Assembly (NCBI GenBank): GCA_030490835.1 | Contig: CM059971.1 | Coordinates: 47,478,012 to 47,542,011 of the forward strand | Direction: 5' to 3' | DNA from: Annona cherimola | Lineage: Eukaryota; Streptophyta; Magnoliopsida; Magnoliales; Annonaceae | Length of the DNA stretch: 64,000 nt | Shown here: piece by piece, positions 26,482 to 40,740 of the stretch | Position numbering within the stretch: the first letter of the stretch is position 1 | Layout: each line of letters begins with the position of its first letter | Made by a program: the position numbers and the translations under genes | The notes under the pieces: model-generated | What the model was told of the DNA's origin: nothing | The model's input: only the letters and a program-made list of their open reading frames with translations | Databases searched by the model: none

Positions 26482-27681
26482 GTAAGGAACTTCAATAAAC
26501 AAGAATTAACAACAATCCCTTGATTTTATTTACATTTGAATGATAACGAACGACCTTAAAAGCATTGAAATTGAATCAAATGAATTCGGTCGGATAGAAT
26601 GAACTTTGATTATTTAGAATAGTGTACAACTCAATCTAATTGACTTGATTTGACTGTAATGAGAACGAGTAAACTTTAACGCATTCTAATAGATTCAAAA
26701 CAACCGAATCGGAAGTAAGGAACTTCAATAAATAAGAACTAGCAACAATCCCTTTATTTCGTTTGCATTGGAACGACAACAAATGACCTTAAAGGCGTTC
26801 GAATCGAATCAACTGAATTCAGTCGGATAGAATGAACTTTGATTATTTAGAATAGTGTACAACTCAATCTAATTGACTTAATTTGACTGTAATGTGAACG
26901 AATAAACTTTAACGCATTTCAATAGATTCAAAACAACCAAATCGGACGTAAGGAACTGCAATAAATAAGAACTAACAACAATCTCTTGATTTCGTTTGCA
27001 TACGAACGACAACGGACGACGGTAAAGGCATTCAAATCGAATCAAATGAATTGAGTCGGATAGAATGAACTTTGATTATTTAGAATAGTGTACAACTCAA
27101 TCTAATTGACTTGATTTGACTGTAATGAGAACGAGTAAACTTTAACGCATTCTAATAGATTCAAAACAACCGAATCGGAAGTAAGGAACTTCAATAAATA
27201 AGAACTAGCAACAATCCCTTTATTTCGTTTGCATTGGAACGACAACAAATGACCTTAAAGGCGTTCGAATCGAATCAACTGAATTCAGTCGGATAGAATG
27301 AACTTCGATTATTTAGAATAGTGTACAACTCGATCTAATTGACTTAATTTGACTGTAATGTGAACGAGTAAACTTTAACGCATTCCAATAGATTCAAAAC
27401 AACCGAATCGGAGGTAAGGAACTTCAATAAATAAGAACTAGCAACAATCCCTTGATTTCGTTTACATTCGAACGACAACGGAGGACGTTAAATGCATTCA
27501 AATCGAATCAAATGAATTGAGTCGGATAGAATGAACTTTGATTATTTAGAATAGTGTACAACTCAATCTAATTGACTTCATTTTACTGTAATGTGAACGA
27601 GTAAACTTTAACGCATTCTAATAGATTCAAAACAACCGAATCGGAGGTAAGGAACTTCAATAAATAAGAACTAGCAACAAT

Positions 27682-27693
27682 CCCTTGCATACG
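27682..27693 (+). repeat. 10-bp deletion junction, copy 4 of 11
   Basis: Same junction, followed by GGATAACGG and C* of the GAATCAAATGCATTG form, as at 14183. Confidence 0.9.
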
Positions 27694-29536
27694 AACGACA
27701 ACGGATAACGGTAAAGGCATTCAAATCGAATCAAATGCATTGAGTTGGATAGAATGAACTTTGATTATTTAGAATAGTGTACAACTCAATCTAACTGACT
27801 TGGTTTTACTGTAATGAGAACGAGTAAACTTTAACGCTTTCTAATAGATTGAAAACATCCAAATCGAACGTAAGGAACTTCAATAAACAAGAATTAACAA
27901 CAATCCCTTGATTTTATTTACATTCGAATGACAACGAACGACCTTAAAAGCATTGAAATCGAATCAAATGAATTCAGTCGAATAGAACGAACTTTGATTA
28001 TTTAGAATAGTGTCCAACTCAATCTAATTGACTTGATTTTATAGTAATGAGAACGAGTAAACTTTAACGCATTCTAATAGATTCAGAACAACCAAATCGG
28101 ATGTAAGGAACTTTCAATAAACAAGAATTAACAACAATCCCTTGATTTTATATACATTTGAACGACAACGAACGACCTTAAAAGCATTGAAATCGAATCA
28201 AATGAATTCATTTGGATAGAATGAACTTTGATTATTTAGAATAGTGTACAACTCAATCTAATTGACTTAATTTTACTGTAATGAGAAGGAGTAAACTTTA
28301 ACGCATTCTAATAGATTCAAAACAACCAAATCGAAAGTAAGGAACTTCAATAAACAAGAATTAACTACAATCCCTTGATTTTATTTACATTTGAATGATA
28401 ACGAACGACCTTAAAAGCATTGAAATTGAATCAAATGAATTCGGTCAGATAGAATGAACTTTGATTATTTAGAATAGTGTACAACTCAATCTAATTGACT
28501 TGATTTGACTGTAATGAGAACGAGTAAACTTTAACGCATTCTAATAGATTCAAAACAACCGAATCGGAAGTAAGGAACTTCAATAAATAAGAACTAGCAA
28601 CAATCCCTTTATTTCGTTTGCATTGGAACGACAACAAATGACCTTAAAGGCGTTCGAATCGAATCAACTGAATTCAGTCGGATAGAATGAACTTTGATTA
28701 TTTAGAATAGTGTACAACTCAATCTAATTGACTTAATTTGACTGTAATGTGAACGAATAAACTTTAACGCATTTCAATAGATTCAAAACAACCGAATCGG
28801 ACGTAAGGAACTGCAATAAATAAGAACTAACAACAATCTCTTGATTTCGTTTGCATACGAACGACAACGGATGACGGTAAAGGCATTCAAATCGAATCGA
28901 ATGAATTGAGTTGGATAGAATGAACTTTGATTATTTAGAATAGTGTACAACTCAATCTAATTCACTTGATTTTACTGTAATGAGAACGAGTAAACTTTAA
29001 CGCATTCTAATAGATTCAAAACAACCGAATCGGAAGTAAGGAACTTCAATAAATAAGAACTAGCAACAATCCCTTTATTTCGTTTGCATTGGAACGACAA
29101 CAAATGACCTTAAAGGCGTTCGAATCGAATCAACAGAATTCAGTCGGATAGAATGAACTTTGATTATTTAGAATAGTGTACAACTCAATCTAATTGACTT
29201 AATTTGACTGTAATGTGAACGAGTAAACTTTAACGCATTCCAATAGATTCAAAACAACCGAATCGGAGGTAAGGAACTTCAATAAATAAGAACTAGCGAC
29301 AATCCCTTGATTTCGTTTACATTCGAACGACAACGGATGACGTTAAATGCATTCAAATCGAATCAAATGAATTGAGTCGGATAGAATGAACTTTGATTAT
29401 TTAGAATAGTGTACAACTCAATCTAATTGACTTCATTTTACTGTAATGTGAACGAGTAAACTTTAACGCATTCTAATAGATTCAAAACAACCGAATCGGA
29501 GGTAAGGAACTTCAATAAATAAGAACTAGCAACAAT

Positions 29537-29548
29537 CCCTTGCATACG
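29537..29548 (+). repeat. 10-bp deletion junction, copy 5 of 11
   Basis: Same junction, followed by GGATGACGG and C* of the AAATGCATTG form. The preceding B monomer region has the private change CTAGCGACAAT (about 29295). Confidence 0.9.
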
Positions 29549-31623
29549 AACGACAACGGATGACGGTAAAGGCATTCAAATCGAATCAAATGCATTGAGT
29601 TGGATAGAATGAACTTTGATTATTTAGAATAGTGTACAACTCAATCTAACTGACTTGGTTTTACTGTAATGAGAACGAGTAAACTTTAACGCTTTCTAAT
29701 AGATTGAAAACATCCAAATCGAACGTAAGGAACTTCAATAAACAAGAATTAACAACAATCCCTTGATTTTATTTACATTCGAATGACAACGAACGACCTT
29801 AAAAGCATTGAAATCGAATCAAATGAATTCAGTCGAATAGAACGAACTTTGATTATTTAGAATAGTGTCCAACTCAATCTAATTGACTTGATTTTATAGT
29901 AATGAGAACGAGTAAACTTTAACGCATTCTAATAGATTCAAAACAACCAAATCGAACGTAAGGAACTTCAATAAACAAGAATTAACAACAATCCCTTGAT
30001 TTTATTTACATTTGAATGATAACGAACGACCTTAAAAGCATTGAAATTGAATCAAATGAATTCGGTCAGATAGAATGAACTTTGATTATTTAGAATAGTG
30101 TACAACTCAATCTAATTGACTTGATTTGACTGTAATGAGAACGAGTAAACTTTAACGCATTCTAATAGATTCAAAACAACCGAATCGGAAGTAAGGAACT
30201 TCAAAAAATAAGAACTAGCAACAATCCCTTTATTTCGTTTGCATTGGAACGACAACAAATGACCTTAAAGGCGTTCGAATCGAATCAACTGAATTCAGTC
30301 GGATAGAATGAACTTTGATTATTTAGAATAGTGTACAACTCAATCTAATTGACTTAATTTGACTGTAATGTGAACGAATAAACTTTAACGCATTTCAATA
30401 GATTCAAAACAACCGAATCGGACGTAAGGAACTGCAATAAATAAGAACTAACAACAATCTCTTGATTTCGTTTGCATACGAACGACAACGGATGACGGTA
30501 AAGGCATTCAAATCGAATCAAATGAATTGAGTCGGATAGAATGAACTTTGATTATTTAGAATAGTGTACAACTCAATCTAATTGACTTGATTTGACTGTA
30601 ATGAGAACGAGTAAACTTTAACGCATTCTAATAGATTCAAAACAACCGAATCGGAAGTAAGGAACTTCAATAAATAAGAACTAGCAACAATCCCTTTATT
30701 TCGTTTGCATTGGAACGACAACAAATGACCTTAAAGGCGTTCGAATCGAATCAACAGAATTCAGTCGGATAGAATGAACTTTGATTATTTAGAATAGTGT
30801 ACAACTCAATCTAATTGACTTAATTTGACTGTAATGTGAACTAATAAACTTTAACGCATTTCAATAGATTCAAAACAACCGAATCGAACGAAAGGAACTG
30901 CAATAAATAAGAACTAACAACAATCTCTTGATTTCGTTTGCATACGAACGACAACGGACGACGGTAAAGGCATTCAAATCGAATCAAATGAATTGAGTCG
31001 GATAGAATGAACTTTGATTATTTAGAATAGTGTACAACTCAATCTAATTGACTTGATTTGACTGTAATGAGAACGAGTAAACTTTAACGCATTCTAATAG
31101 ATTCAAAACAACCGAATCGGAAGTAAGGAACTTCAATAAATAAGAACTAGCAACAATCCCTTTATTTCGTTTGCATTGGAACGACAACAAATGACCTTAA
31201 AGGCGTTCGAATCGAATCAACTGAATTCAGTCGGATAGAATGAACTTCGATTATTTAGAATAGTGTACAACTCGATCTAATTGACTTAATTTGACTGTAA
31301 TGTGAACGAGTAAACTTTAACGCATTCCAATAGATTCAAAACAACCGAATCGGAGGTAAGGAACTTCAATAAATAAGAACTAGCAACAATCCCTTGATTT
31401 CGTTTACATTCGAACGACAACGGATGACGTTAAATGCATTCAAATCGAATCAAATGAATTGAGTCGGATAGAATGAACTTTGATTATTTAGAATAGTGTA
31501 CAACTCAATCTAATTGACTTCATTTTACTGTAATGTGAACGAGTAAACTTTAACGCATTCTAATAGATTCAAAACAACCGAATCGGAGGTAAGGAACTTC
31601 AATAAATAAGAACTAGCAACAAT

Positions 31624-31635
31624 CCCTTGCATACG
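31624..31635 (+). repeat. 10-bp deletion junction, copy 6 of 11 (1622-bp repeat, unit 1)
   Basis: Same junction in the first unit of the seven-monomer repeat; it follows a complete D monomer. Confidence 0.9.
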
Positions 31636-33245
31636 AACGACAACGGATGACGGTAAAGGCATTCAAATCGAATCAAATGCATTGAGTTGGATAGAATGAA
31701 CTTTGATTATTTAGAATAGTGTACAACTCAATCTAACTGACTTGGTTTTACTGTAATGAGAACGAGTAAACTTTAACGCTTTCTAATAGATTGAAAACAT
31801 CCAAATCGAACGTAAGGAACTTCAATAAACAAGAATTAACAACAATCCCTTGATTTTATTTACATTCGAATGACAACGAACGACCTTAAAAGCATTGAAA
31901 TCGAATCAAATGAATTCAGTCGAATAGAACGAACTTTGATTATTTAGAATAGTGTCCAACTCAATCTAATTGACTTGATTTTATAGTAATGAGACCGAGT
32001 AAACTTTAACGCATTCTAATAGATTCAGAACAACCAAATCGGATGTAAGGAACTTTCAATAAACAAGAATTAACAACAATCCCTTGATTTTATATACATT
32101 CGAACGACAACGAACGACCTTAAAAGCATTGAAATCGAATCAAATGAATTCATTTGGATAGAATGAACTTTGATTATTTAGAATAGTGTACAACTCAATC
32201 TAATTGACTTAATTTTACTGTAATGAGAAGGAGTAAACTTTAACGCATTCTAATAGATTCAAAACAACCAAATCGAACGTAAGGAACTTCAATAAACAAG
32301 AATTAACAACAATCCCTTGATTTTATTTACATTTGAATGATAACGAACGACCTTAAAAGCATTGAAATTGAATCAAATGAATTCGGTCAGATAGAATGAA
32401 CTTTGATTATTTAGAATAGTGTACAACTCAATCTAATTGACTTGATTTGACTGTAATGAGAACGAGTAAACTTTAACGCATTCTAATAGATTCAAAACAA
32501 CCGAATCGGAAGTAAGGAACTTCAATAAATAAGAACTAGCAACAATCCCTTTATTTCGTTTGCATTGGAACGACAACAAATGACCTTAAAGGCGTTCGAA
32601 TCGAATCAACTGAATTCAGTCGGATAGAATGAACTTTGATTATTTAGAATAGTGTACAACTCAATCTAATTGACTTAATTTGACTGTAATGTGAACGAAT
32701 AAACTTTAACGCATTTCAATAGATTCAAAACAACCGAATCGGACGTAAGGAACTGCAATAAATAAGAACTAACAACAATCTCTTGATTTCGTTTGCATAC
32801 GAACGACAACGGATGACGGTAAAGGCATTCAAATCGAATCGAATGAATTGAGTTGGATAGAATGAACTTTGATTATTTAGAATAGTGTACAACTCAATCT
32901 AATTCACTTGATTTTACTGTAATGAGAACGAGTAAACTTTAACGCATTCTAATAGATTCAAAACAACCGAATCGGAAGTAAGGAACTTCAATAAATAAGA
33001 ACTAGCAACAATCCCTTTATTTCGTTTGCATTGGAACGACAACAAATGACCTTAAAGGCGTTCAAATCGAATCAAATGAATTGAGTCGGATAGAATGAAC
33101 TTTAATTATTTAGAATAGTGTACAACTCAATCTAATTGACTTCATTTTACTGTAATGTGAACGAGTAAACTTTAACGCATTCTAATAGATTCAAAACAAC
33201 CGAATCGGAGGTAAGGAACTTCAATAAATAAGAACTAGCAACAAT

Positions 33246-33257
33246 CCCTTGCATACG
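33246..33257 (+). repeat. 10-bp deletion junction, copy 7 of 11 (1622-bp repeat, unit 2)
   Basis: Same junction, 1622 bp after the previous one, and now following the hybrid B/D monomer with ACTTTAATT. Confidence 0.9.
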
Positions 33258-34867
33258 AACGACAACGGATGACGGTAAAGGCATTCAAATCGAATCAAAT
33301 GCATTGAGTTGGATAGAATGAACTTTGATTATTTAGAATAGTGTACAACTCAATCTAACTGACTTGGTTTTACTGTAATGAGAACGAGTAAACTTTAACG
33401 CTTTCTAATAGATTGAAAACATCCAAATCGAACGTAAGGAACTTCAATAAACAAGAATTAACAACAATCCCTTGATTTTATTTACATTCGAATGACAACG
33501 AACGACCTTAAAAGCATTGAAATCGAATCAAATGAATTCAGTCGAATAGAACGAACTTTGATTATTTAGAATAGTGTCCAACTCAATCTAATTGACTTGA
33601 TTTTATAGTAATGAGAACGAGTAAACTTTAACGCATTCTAATAGATTCAGAACAACCAAATCGGATGTAAGGAACTTTCAATAAACAAGAATTAACAACA
33701 ATCCCTTGATTTTATATACATTTGAACGACAACGAACGACCTTAAAAGCATTGAAATCGAATCAAATGAATTCACTTGGATAGAATGAACTTTGATTATT
33801 TAGAATAGTGTACAACTCAATCTAATTGACTTAATTTTACTGTAATGAGAAGGAGTAAACTTTAACGCATTCTAATAGATTCAAAACAACCAAATCGAAC
33901 GTAAGGAACTTCAATAAACAAGAATTAACAACAATCCCTTGATTTTATTTACATTTGAATGATAACGAACGACCTTAAAAGCATTGAAATTGAATCAAAT
34001 GAATTCGGTCAGATAGAATGAACTTTGATTATTTAGAATAGTGTACAACTCAATCTAATTGACTTGATTTGACTGTAATGAGAACGAGTAAACTTTAACG
34101 CATTCTAATAGATTCAAAACAACCGAATCGGAAGTAAGGAACTTCAATAAATAAGAACTAGCAACAATCCCTTTATTTCGTTTGCATTGGAACGACAACA
34201 AATGACCTTAAAGGCGTTCGAATCGAATCAACTGAATTCAGTCGGATAGAATGAACTTTGATTATTTAGAATAGTGTACAACTCAATCTAATTGACTTAA
34301 TTTGACTGTAATGTGAACGAATAAACTTTAACGCATTTCAATAGATTCAAAACAACCGAATCGGACGTAAGGAACTGCAATAAATAAGAACTAACAACAA
34401 TCTCTTGATTTCGTTTGCATACGAACGACAACGGATGACGGTAAAGGCATTCAAATCGAATCGAATGAATTGAGTTGGATAGAATGAACTTTGATTATTT
34501 AGAATAGTGTACAACTCAATCTAATTCACTTGATTTTACTGTAATGAGAACGAGTAAACTTTAACGCATTCTAATAGATTCAAAACAACCGAATCGGAAG
34601 TAAGGAACTTCAATAAATAAGAACTAGCAACAATCCCTTTATTTCGTTTGCATTGGAACGACAACAAATGACCTTAAAGGCGTTCAAATCGAATCAAATG
34701 AATTGAGTCGGATAGAATGAACTTTAATTATTTAGAATAGTGTACAACTCAATCTAATTGACTTCATTTTACTGTAATGTGAACGAGTAAACTTTAACGC
34801 ATTCTAATAGATTCAAAACAACCGAATCGGAGGTAAGGAACTTCAATAAATAAGAACTAGCAACAAT

Positions 34868-34879
34868 CCCTTGCATACG
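34868..34879 (+). repeat. 10-bp deletion junction, copy 8 of 11 (1622-bp repeat, unit 3)
   Basis: Same junction, 1622 bp after the previous one, following the hybrid B/D monomer. Confidence 0.9.
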
Positions 34880-35855
34880 AACGACAACGGATGACGGTAA
34901 AGGCATTCAAATCGAATCAAATGCATTGAGTTGGATAGAATGAACTTTGATTATTTAGAATAGTGTACAACTCAATCTAACTGACTTGGTTTTACTGTAA
35001 TGAGAACGAGTAAACTTTAACGCTTTCTAATAGATTGAAAACATCCAAATCGAACGTAAGGAACTTCAATAAACAAGAATTAACAACAATCCCTTGATTT
35101 TATTTACATTCGAATGACAACGAACGACCTTAAAAGCATTGAAATCGAATCAAATGAATTCAGTCGAATAGAACGAACTTTGATTATTTAGAATAGTGTC
35201 CAACTCAATCTAATTGACTTGATTTTATAGTAATGAGAACGAGTAAACTTTAACGCATTCTAATAGATTCAGAACAACCAAATCGGATGTAAGGAACTTT
35301 CAATAAACAAGAATTAACAACAATCCCTTGATTTTATATACATTTGAACGACAACGAACGACCTTAAAAGCATTGAAATCGAATCAAATGAATTCACTTG
35401 GATAGAATGAACTTTGATTATTTAGAATAGTGTACAACTCAATCTAATTGACTTAATTTTACTGTAATGAGAAGGAGTAAACTTTAACGCATTCTAATAG
35501 ATTCAAAACAACCAAATCGAACGTAAGGAACTTCAATAAACAAGAATTAACAACAATCCCTTGATTTTATTTACATTTGAATGATAACGAACGACCTTAA
35601 AAGCATTGAAATTGAATCAAATGAATTCGGTCAGATAGAATGAACTTTGATTATTTAGAATAGTGTACAACTCAATCTAATTGACTTGATTTGACTGTAA
35701 TGAGAACGAGTAAACTTTAACGCATTCTAATAGATTCAAAACAACCGAATCGGAAGTAAGGAACTTCAATAAATAAGAACTAGCAACAATCCCTTTATTT
35801 CGTTTGCATTGGAACGACAACAAATGACCTTAAAGGCATTCGAATCGAATCAACT

Positions 35856-38800
35856 GAATTCAGTCGGATAGAATGAACTTTGATTATTTAGAATAGTGTA
35901 CAACTCAATCTAATTGACTTAATTTGACTGTAATGTGAACGAATAAACTTTAACGCATTTCAATAGATTCAAAACAACCGAATCGGACGTAAGGAACTGC
36001 AATAAATAAGAACTAACAACAATCTCTTGATTTCGTTTGCATACGAACGACAACGGATGACGGTAAAGGCATTCAAATCGAATCGAATGAATTGAGTTGG
36101 ATAGAATGAACTTTGATTATTTAGAATAGTGTACAACTCAATCTAATTCACTTGATTTTACTGTAATGAGAACGAGTAAACTTTAACGCATTCTAATAGA
36201 TTCAAAACAACCGAATCGGAAGTAAGGAACTTCAATAAATAAGAACTAGCAACAATCCCTTTATTTCGTTTGCATTGGAACGACAACAAATGACCTTAAA
36301 GGCGTTCAAATCGAATCAAATGAATTGAGTCGGATAGAATGAACTTTAATTATTTAGAATAGTGTACAACTCAATCTAATTGACTTCATTTTACTGTAAT
36401 GTGAACGAGTAAACTTTAACGCATTCTAATAGATTCAAAACAACCGAATCGGAGGTAAGGAACTTCAATAAATAAGAACTAGCAACAATCCCTTGCATAC
36501 GAACGACAACGGATGACGGTAAAGGCATTCAAATCGAATCAAATGCATTGAGTTGGATAGAATGAACTTTGATTATTTAGAATAGTGTACAACTCAATCT
36601 AACTGACTTGGTTTTACTGTAATGAGAACGAGTAAACTTTAACGCTTTCTAATAGATTGAAAACATCCAAATCGAACGTAAGGAACTTCAATAAACAAGA
36701 ATTAACAACAATCCCTTGATTTTATTTACATTCGAATGACAACGAACGACCTTAAAAGCATTGAAATCGAATCAAATGAATTCAGTCGAATAGAACGAAC
36801 TTTGATTATTTAGAATAGTGTCCAACTCAATCTAATTGACTTGATTTTATAGTAATGAGAACGAGTAAACTTTAACGCATTCTAATAGATTCAGAACAAC
36901 CAAATCGGATGTAAGGAACTTTCAATAAACAAGAATTAACAACAATCCCTTGATTTTATATACATTTGAACGACAACGAACGACCTTAAAAGCATTGAAA
37001 TCGAATCAAATGAATTCACTTGGATAGAATGAACTTTGATTATTTAGAATAGTGTACAACTCAATCTAATTGACTTAATTTTACTGTAATGAGAAGGAGT
37101 AAACTTTAACGCATTCTAATAGATTCAAAACAACCAAATCGAACGTAAGGAACTTCAATAAACAAGAATTAACAACAATCCCTTGATTTTATTTACATTT
37201 GAATGATAACGAACGACCTTAAAAGCATTGAAATTGAATCAAATGAATTCGGTCAGATAGAATGAACTTTGATTATTTAGAATAGTGTACAACTCAATCT
37301 AATTGACTTGATTTGACTGTAATGAGAACGAGTAAACTTTAACGCATTCTAATAGATTCAAAACAACCGAATCGGAAGTAAGGAACTTCAATAAATAAGA
37401 ACTAGCAACAATCCCTTTATTTCGTTTGCATTGGAACGACAACAAATGACCTTAAAGGCATTCGAATCGAATCAACTGAATTCAGTCGGATAGAATGAAC
37501 TTTGATTATTTAGAATAGTGTACAACTCAATCTAATTGACTTAATTTGACTGTAATGTGAACGAATAAACTTTAACGCATTTCAATAGATTCAAAACAAC
37601 CGAATCGGACGTAAGGAACTGCAATAAATAAGAACTAACAACAATCTCTTGATTTCGTTTGCATACGAACGACAACGGATGACGGTAAAGGCATTCAAAT
37701 CGAATCGAATGAATTGAGTTGGATAGAATGAACTTTGATTATTTAGAATAGTGTACAACTCAATCTAATTCACTTGATTTTACTGTAATGAGAACGAGTA
37801 AACTTTAACGCATTCTAATAGATTCAAAACAACCGAATCGGAAGTAAGGAACTTCAATAAATAAGAACTAGCAACAATCCCTTTATTTCGTTTGCATTGG
37901 AACGACAACAAATGACCTTAAAGGCGTTCGAATCGAATCAACAGAATTCAGTCGGATAGAAGGAACTTTGATTATTTAGAATAGTGTACAACTCAATCTA
38001 ATTGACTTAATTTGACTGTAATGTGAACGAATAAACTTTAACGCATTTCAATAGATTCAAAACAACCGAATCGAACGAAAGGAACTGCAATAAATAAGAA
38101 CTAACAACAATCTCTTGATTTCGTTTGCATACGAACGACAACGGATGACGGTAAAGGCATTCAAATCGAATCAAATGAATTGAGTCGGATAGAATGAACT
38201 TTGATTATTTAGAATAGTGTACAACTCAATCTAATTGACTTGATTTGACTGTAATGAGAACGAGTAAACTTTAACGCATTCTAATAGATTCAAAACAACC
38301 GAATCGGAAGTAAGGAACTTCAATAAATAAGAACTAGCAACAATCCCTTTATTTCGTTTGCATTGGAACGACAACAAATGACCTTAAAGGCGTTCGAATC
38401 GAATCAACAGAATTCAGTCGGATAGAATGAACTTTGATTATTTAGAATAGTGTACAACTCAATCTAATTGACTTAATTTGACTGTAATGTGAACGAATAA
38501 ACTTTAACGCATTTCAATAGATTCAAAACAACCGAATCGAACGAAAGGAACTGCAATAAATAAGAACTAACAACAATCTCTTGATTTCGTTTGCATACGA
38601 ACGACAACGGATGACGGTAAAGGCATTCAAATCGAATCAAATGAATTGAGTCGGATAGAATGAACTTTGATTATTTAGAATAGTGTACAACTCAATCTAA
38701 TTGACTTGATTTGACTGTAATGAGAACGAGTAAACTTTAACGCATTCTAATAGATTCAAAACAACCGAATCGGAAGTAAGGAACTTCAATAAATAAGAAC

Positions 38801-40740
38801 TAGCAACAATCCCTTTATTTCGTTTGCATTGGAACGACCACAAATGACCTTAAAGGCGTTCGAATCGAATCAACTCAATTCAGTCGGATAGAATGAACTT
38901 CGATTATTTAGAATAGTGTACAACTCGATCTAATTGACTTAATTTGACTGTAATGTGAACGAGTAAACTTTAACGCATTCCAATAGATTCAAAACAACCG
39001 AATCGGAGGTAAGAAACTTCAATAAATAAGAACTAGCAACAATCCCTTGATTTTATTTACATTCGAATGACAACGAACGACCTTAAAAGCATTGAAATCG
39101 AATCAAATGAATTCAGTCGAATAGAACGAACTTTGATTATTTAGAATAGTGTCCAACTCAATCTAATTGACTTGATTTTATAGTAATGAGAACGAGTAAA
39201 CTTTAACACATTATAATAGATTCAGAACAACCAAATCGGATGTAAGGAATTTTCAATAAACAAGAATTAACAACAATCCCTTGATTTTATATACATTTGA
39301 ACGACAACGAACGACCTTAAAAGCATTGAAATCGAATCAAATGAATTCATTTGGATAGAATGAACTTTGATTATTTAGAATAGTGTACAACTCAATCTAA
39401 TTGACTTAATTTTACTGTAATGAGAAGGAGTAAACTTTAACGCATTCTAATAGATTCAAAACAACCAAATCGAACGTAAGGAACTTCAATAAACAAGAAT
39501 TAACAACAATCCCTTGATTTTATTTACATTTGAATGATAACGAACGACCTTAAAAGCATTGAAATTGAATCAAATGAATTCGGTCGGATAGAATGAACTT
39601 TGATTATTTAGAATAGTGTACAACTCAATCTAATTGACTTGATTTGACTGTAATGAGAATGAGTAAACTTTAACGCATTCTAATTGATTCAAAACAACCG
39701 AATCGGAAGTAAGGAACTTCAATAAATAAGAACTAGCAACAATCCCTTTATTTCGTTTGCATTGGAACGACCACAAATGACCTTAAAGGCGTTCGAATCG
39801 AATCAACTCAATTCAGTCGGATAGAATGAACTTCGATTATTTAGAATAGTGTACAACTCGATCTAATTGACTTAATTTGACTGTAATGTGAACGAATAAA
39901 CTTTAACGCATTTCAATAGATTCAAAACAACCGAATCGGACGTAAGGAACTGCAATAAATAAGAACTAACAACAATCTCTTGATTTCGTTTGCATACGAA
40001 CGACAACGGATGACGGTAAAGGCATTCAAATCGAATCAAATGAATTGAGTCGGATAGAATGAACTTTGATTATTTAGAATAGTGTACAACTCAATCTAAT
40101 TGACTTGATTTGACTGTAATGAGAACGAGTAAACTTTAACGCATTCTAATAGATTCAAAACAACCGAATCGGAAGTAAGGAACTTCAATAAATAAGAACT
40201 AGCAACAATCCCTTTATTTCGTTTGCATTGGAACGACAACAAATGACCTTAAAGGCGTTCGAATCGAATCAACAGAATTCAGTCGGATAGAATGAACTTT
40301 GATTATTTAGAATAGTGTACAACTCAATCTAATTGACTTAATTTGACTGTAATGTGAACGAATAAACTTTAACGCATTTCAATAGATTCAAAACAACCGA
40401 ATCGAACGAAAGGAACAGCAATAAATAAGAACTAACAACAATCTCTTGATTTCGTTTGCATACGAACGACAACGGACGACGGTAAAGGCATTCAAATCGA
40501 ATCAAATGAATTGAGTCGGATAGAATGAACTTTGATTATTTTGAATAGTGTACAACTCAATCTAATTGACTTGATTTGACTGTAATGAGAACGAGTAAAC
40601 TTTAACGCATTCGAATAGATTCAAAACAACCGAATCGGAAGTAAGGAACTTCAATAAATAAGAACTAGCAACAATCCCTTTATTTCGTTTGCATTGGAAC
40701 GACAACAAATGACCTTAAAGGCGTTCGAATCGAATCAACA
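35856..40740 (+). repeat. 4885-bp tandem duplication, copy 1 (21 monomers)
   Basis: This segment overlaps the last part of the 1622-bp repeat and continues through B-C dimers, an ACTTCG B monomer, A, A', A and B-C again. It is repeated directly at 40741-45625. Rare markers lie exactly 4885 bp apart: the deletion at 36490 and 41375, AGAAGGAAC at 37961 and 42846, GACCACAAATG at about 38836 and 43721, GTAAGAAAC at about 39010 and 43895, GAGAATGAG at about 39655 and 44540, and TTATTTTGAATAG at 40536 and 45421. Confidence 0.93.
36490..36501 (+). repeat. 10-bp deletion junction, copy 9 of 11 (1622-bp repeat, unit 4)
   Basis: Same junction, 1622 bp after the previous one. It also lies in copy 1 of the 4885-bp duplication. 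Confidence 0.9.

Larger units (their letters stand above)
26493..31438 (+). repeat. Mixed blocks carrying deletion markers at 27682 and 29537
   Basis: This is continuous satellite. Two marker blocks (D with 10-bp deletion, C*, A, then A'/A, B, C) start at 27682 and 29537, 1855 bp apart (eight monomers less 10 bp plus 1). The second block skips the A' pair: after the GTGTCCAAC A monomer it goes directly to the AAATTGAATC A monomer near 30045. B-C dimers and D monomers fill the rest, ending in the D monomer where the 1622-bp repeat begins. Confidence 0.78.
31439..37926 (+). repeat. Seven-monomer higher-order repeat, 1622 bp, exactly four copies
   Basis: Units run 31439-33060, 33061-34682, 34683-36304 and 36305-37926. 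Each holds the end of a D monomer with the 10-bp deletion, then C*, A (GTGTCCAAC), A', A (GTCAGATAG), B, C (TTCACTT) and the start of a B monomer. At each internal junction a B monomer turns into a D monomer within the three bases TTC (33061-33063): to the left GGCG is B-type, to the right CAAATCGAATCAAATG is D-type. ACTTTAATT marks the first monomer of units 2-4, while unit 1 has ACTTTGATT. Other differences are GAGACCGAG (about 31995) and TCATTTGG for TCACTTGG in unit 1. Confidence 0.92.
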
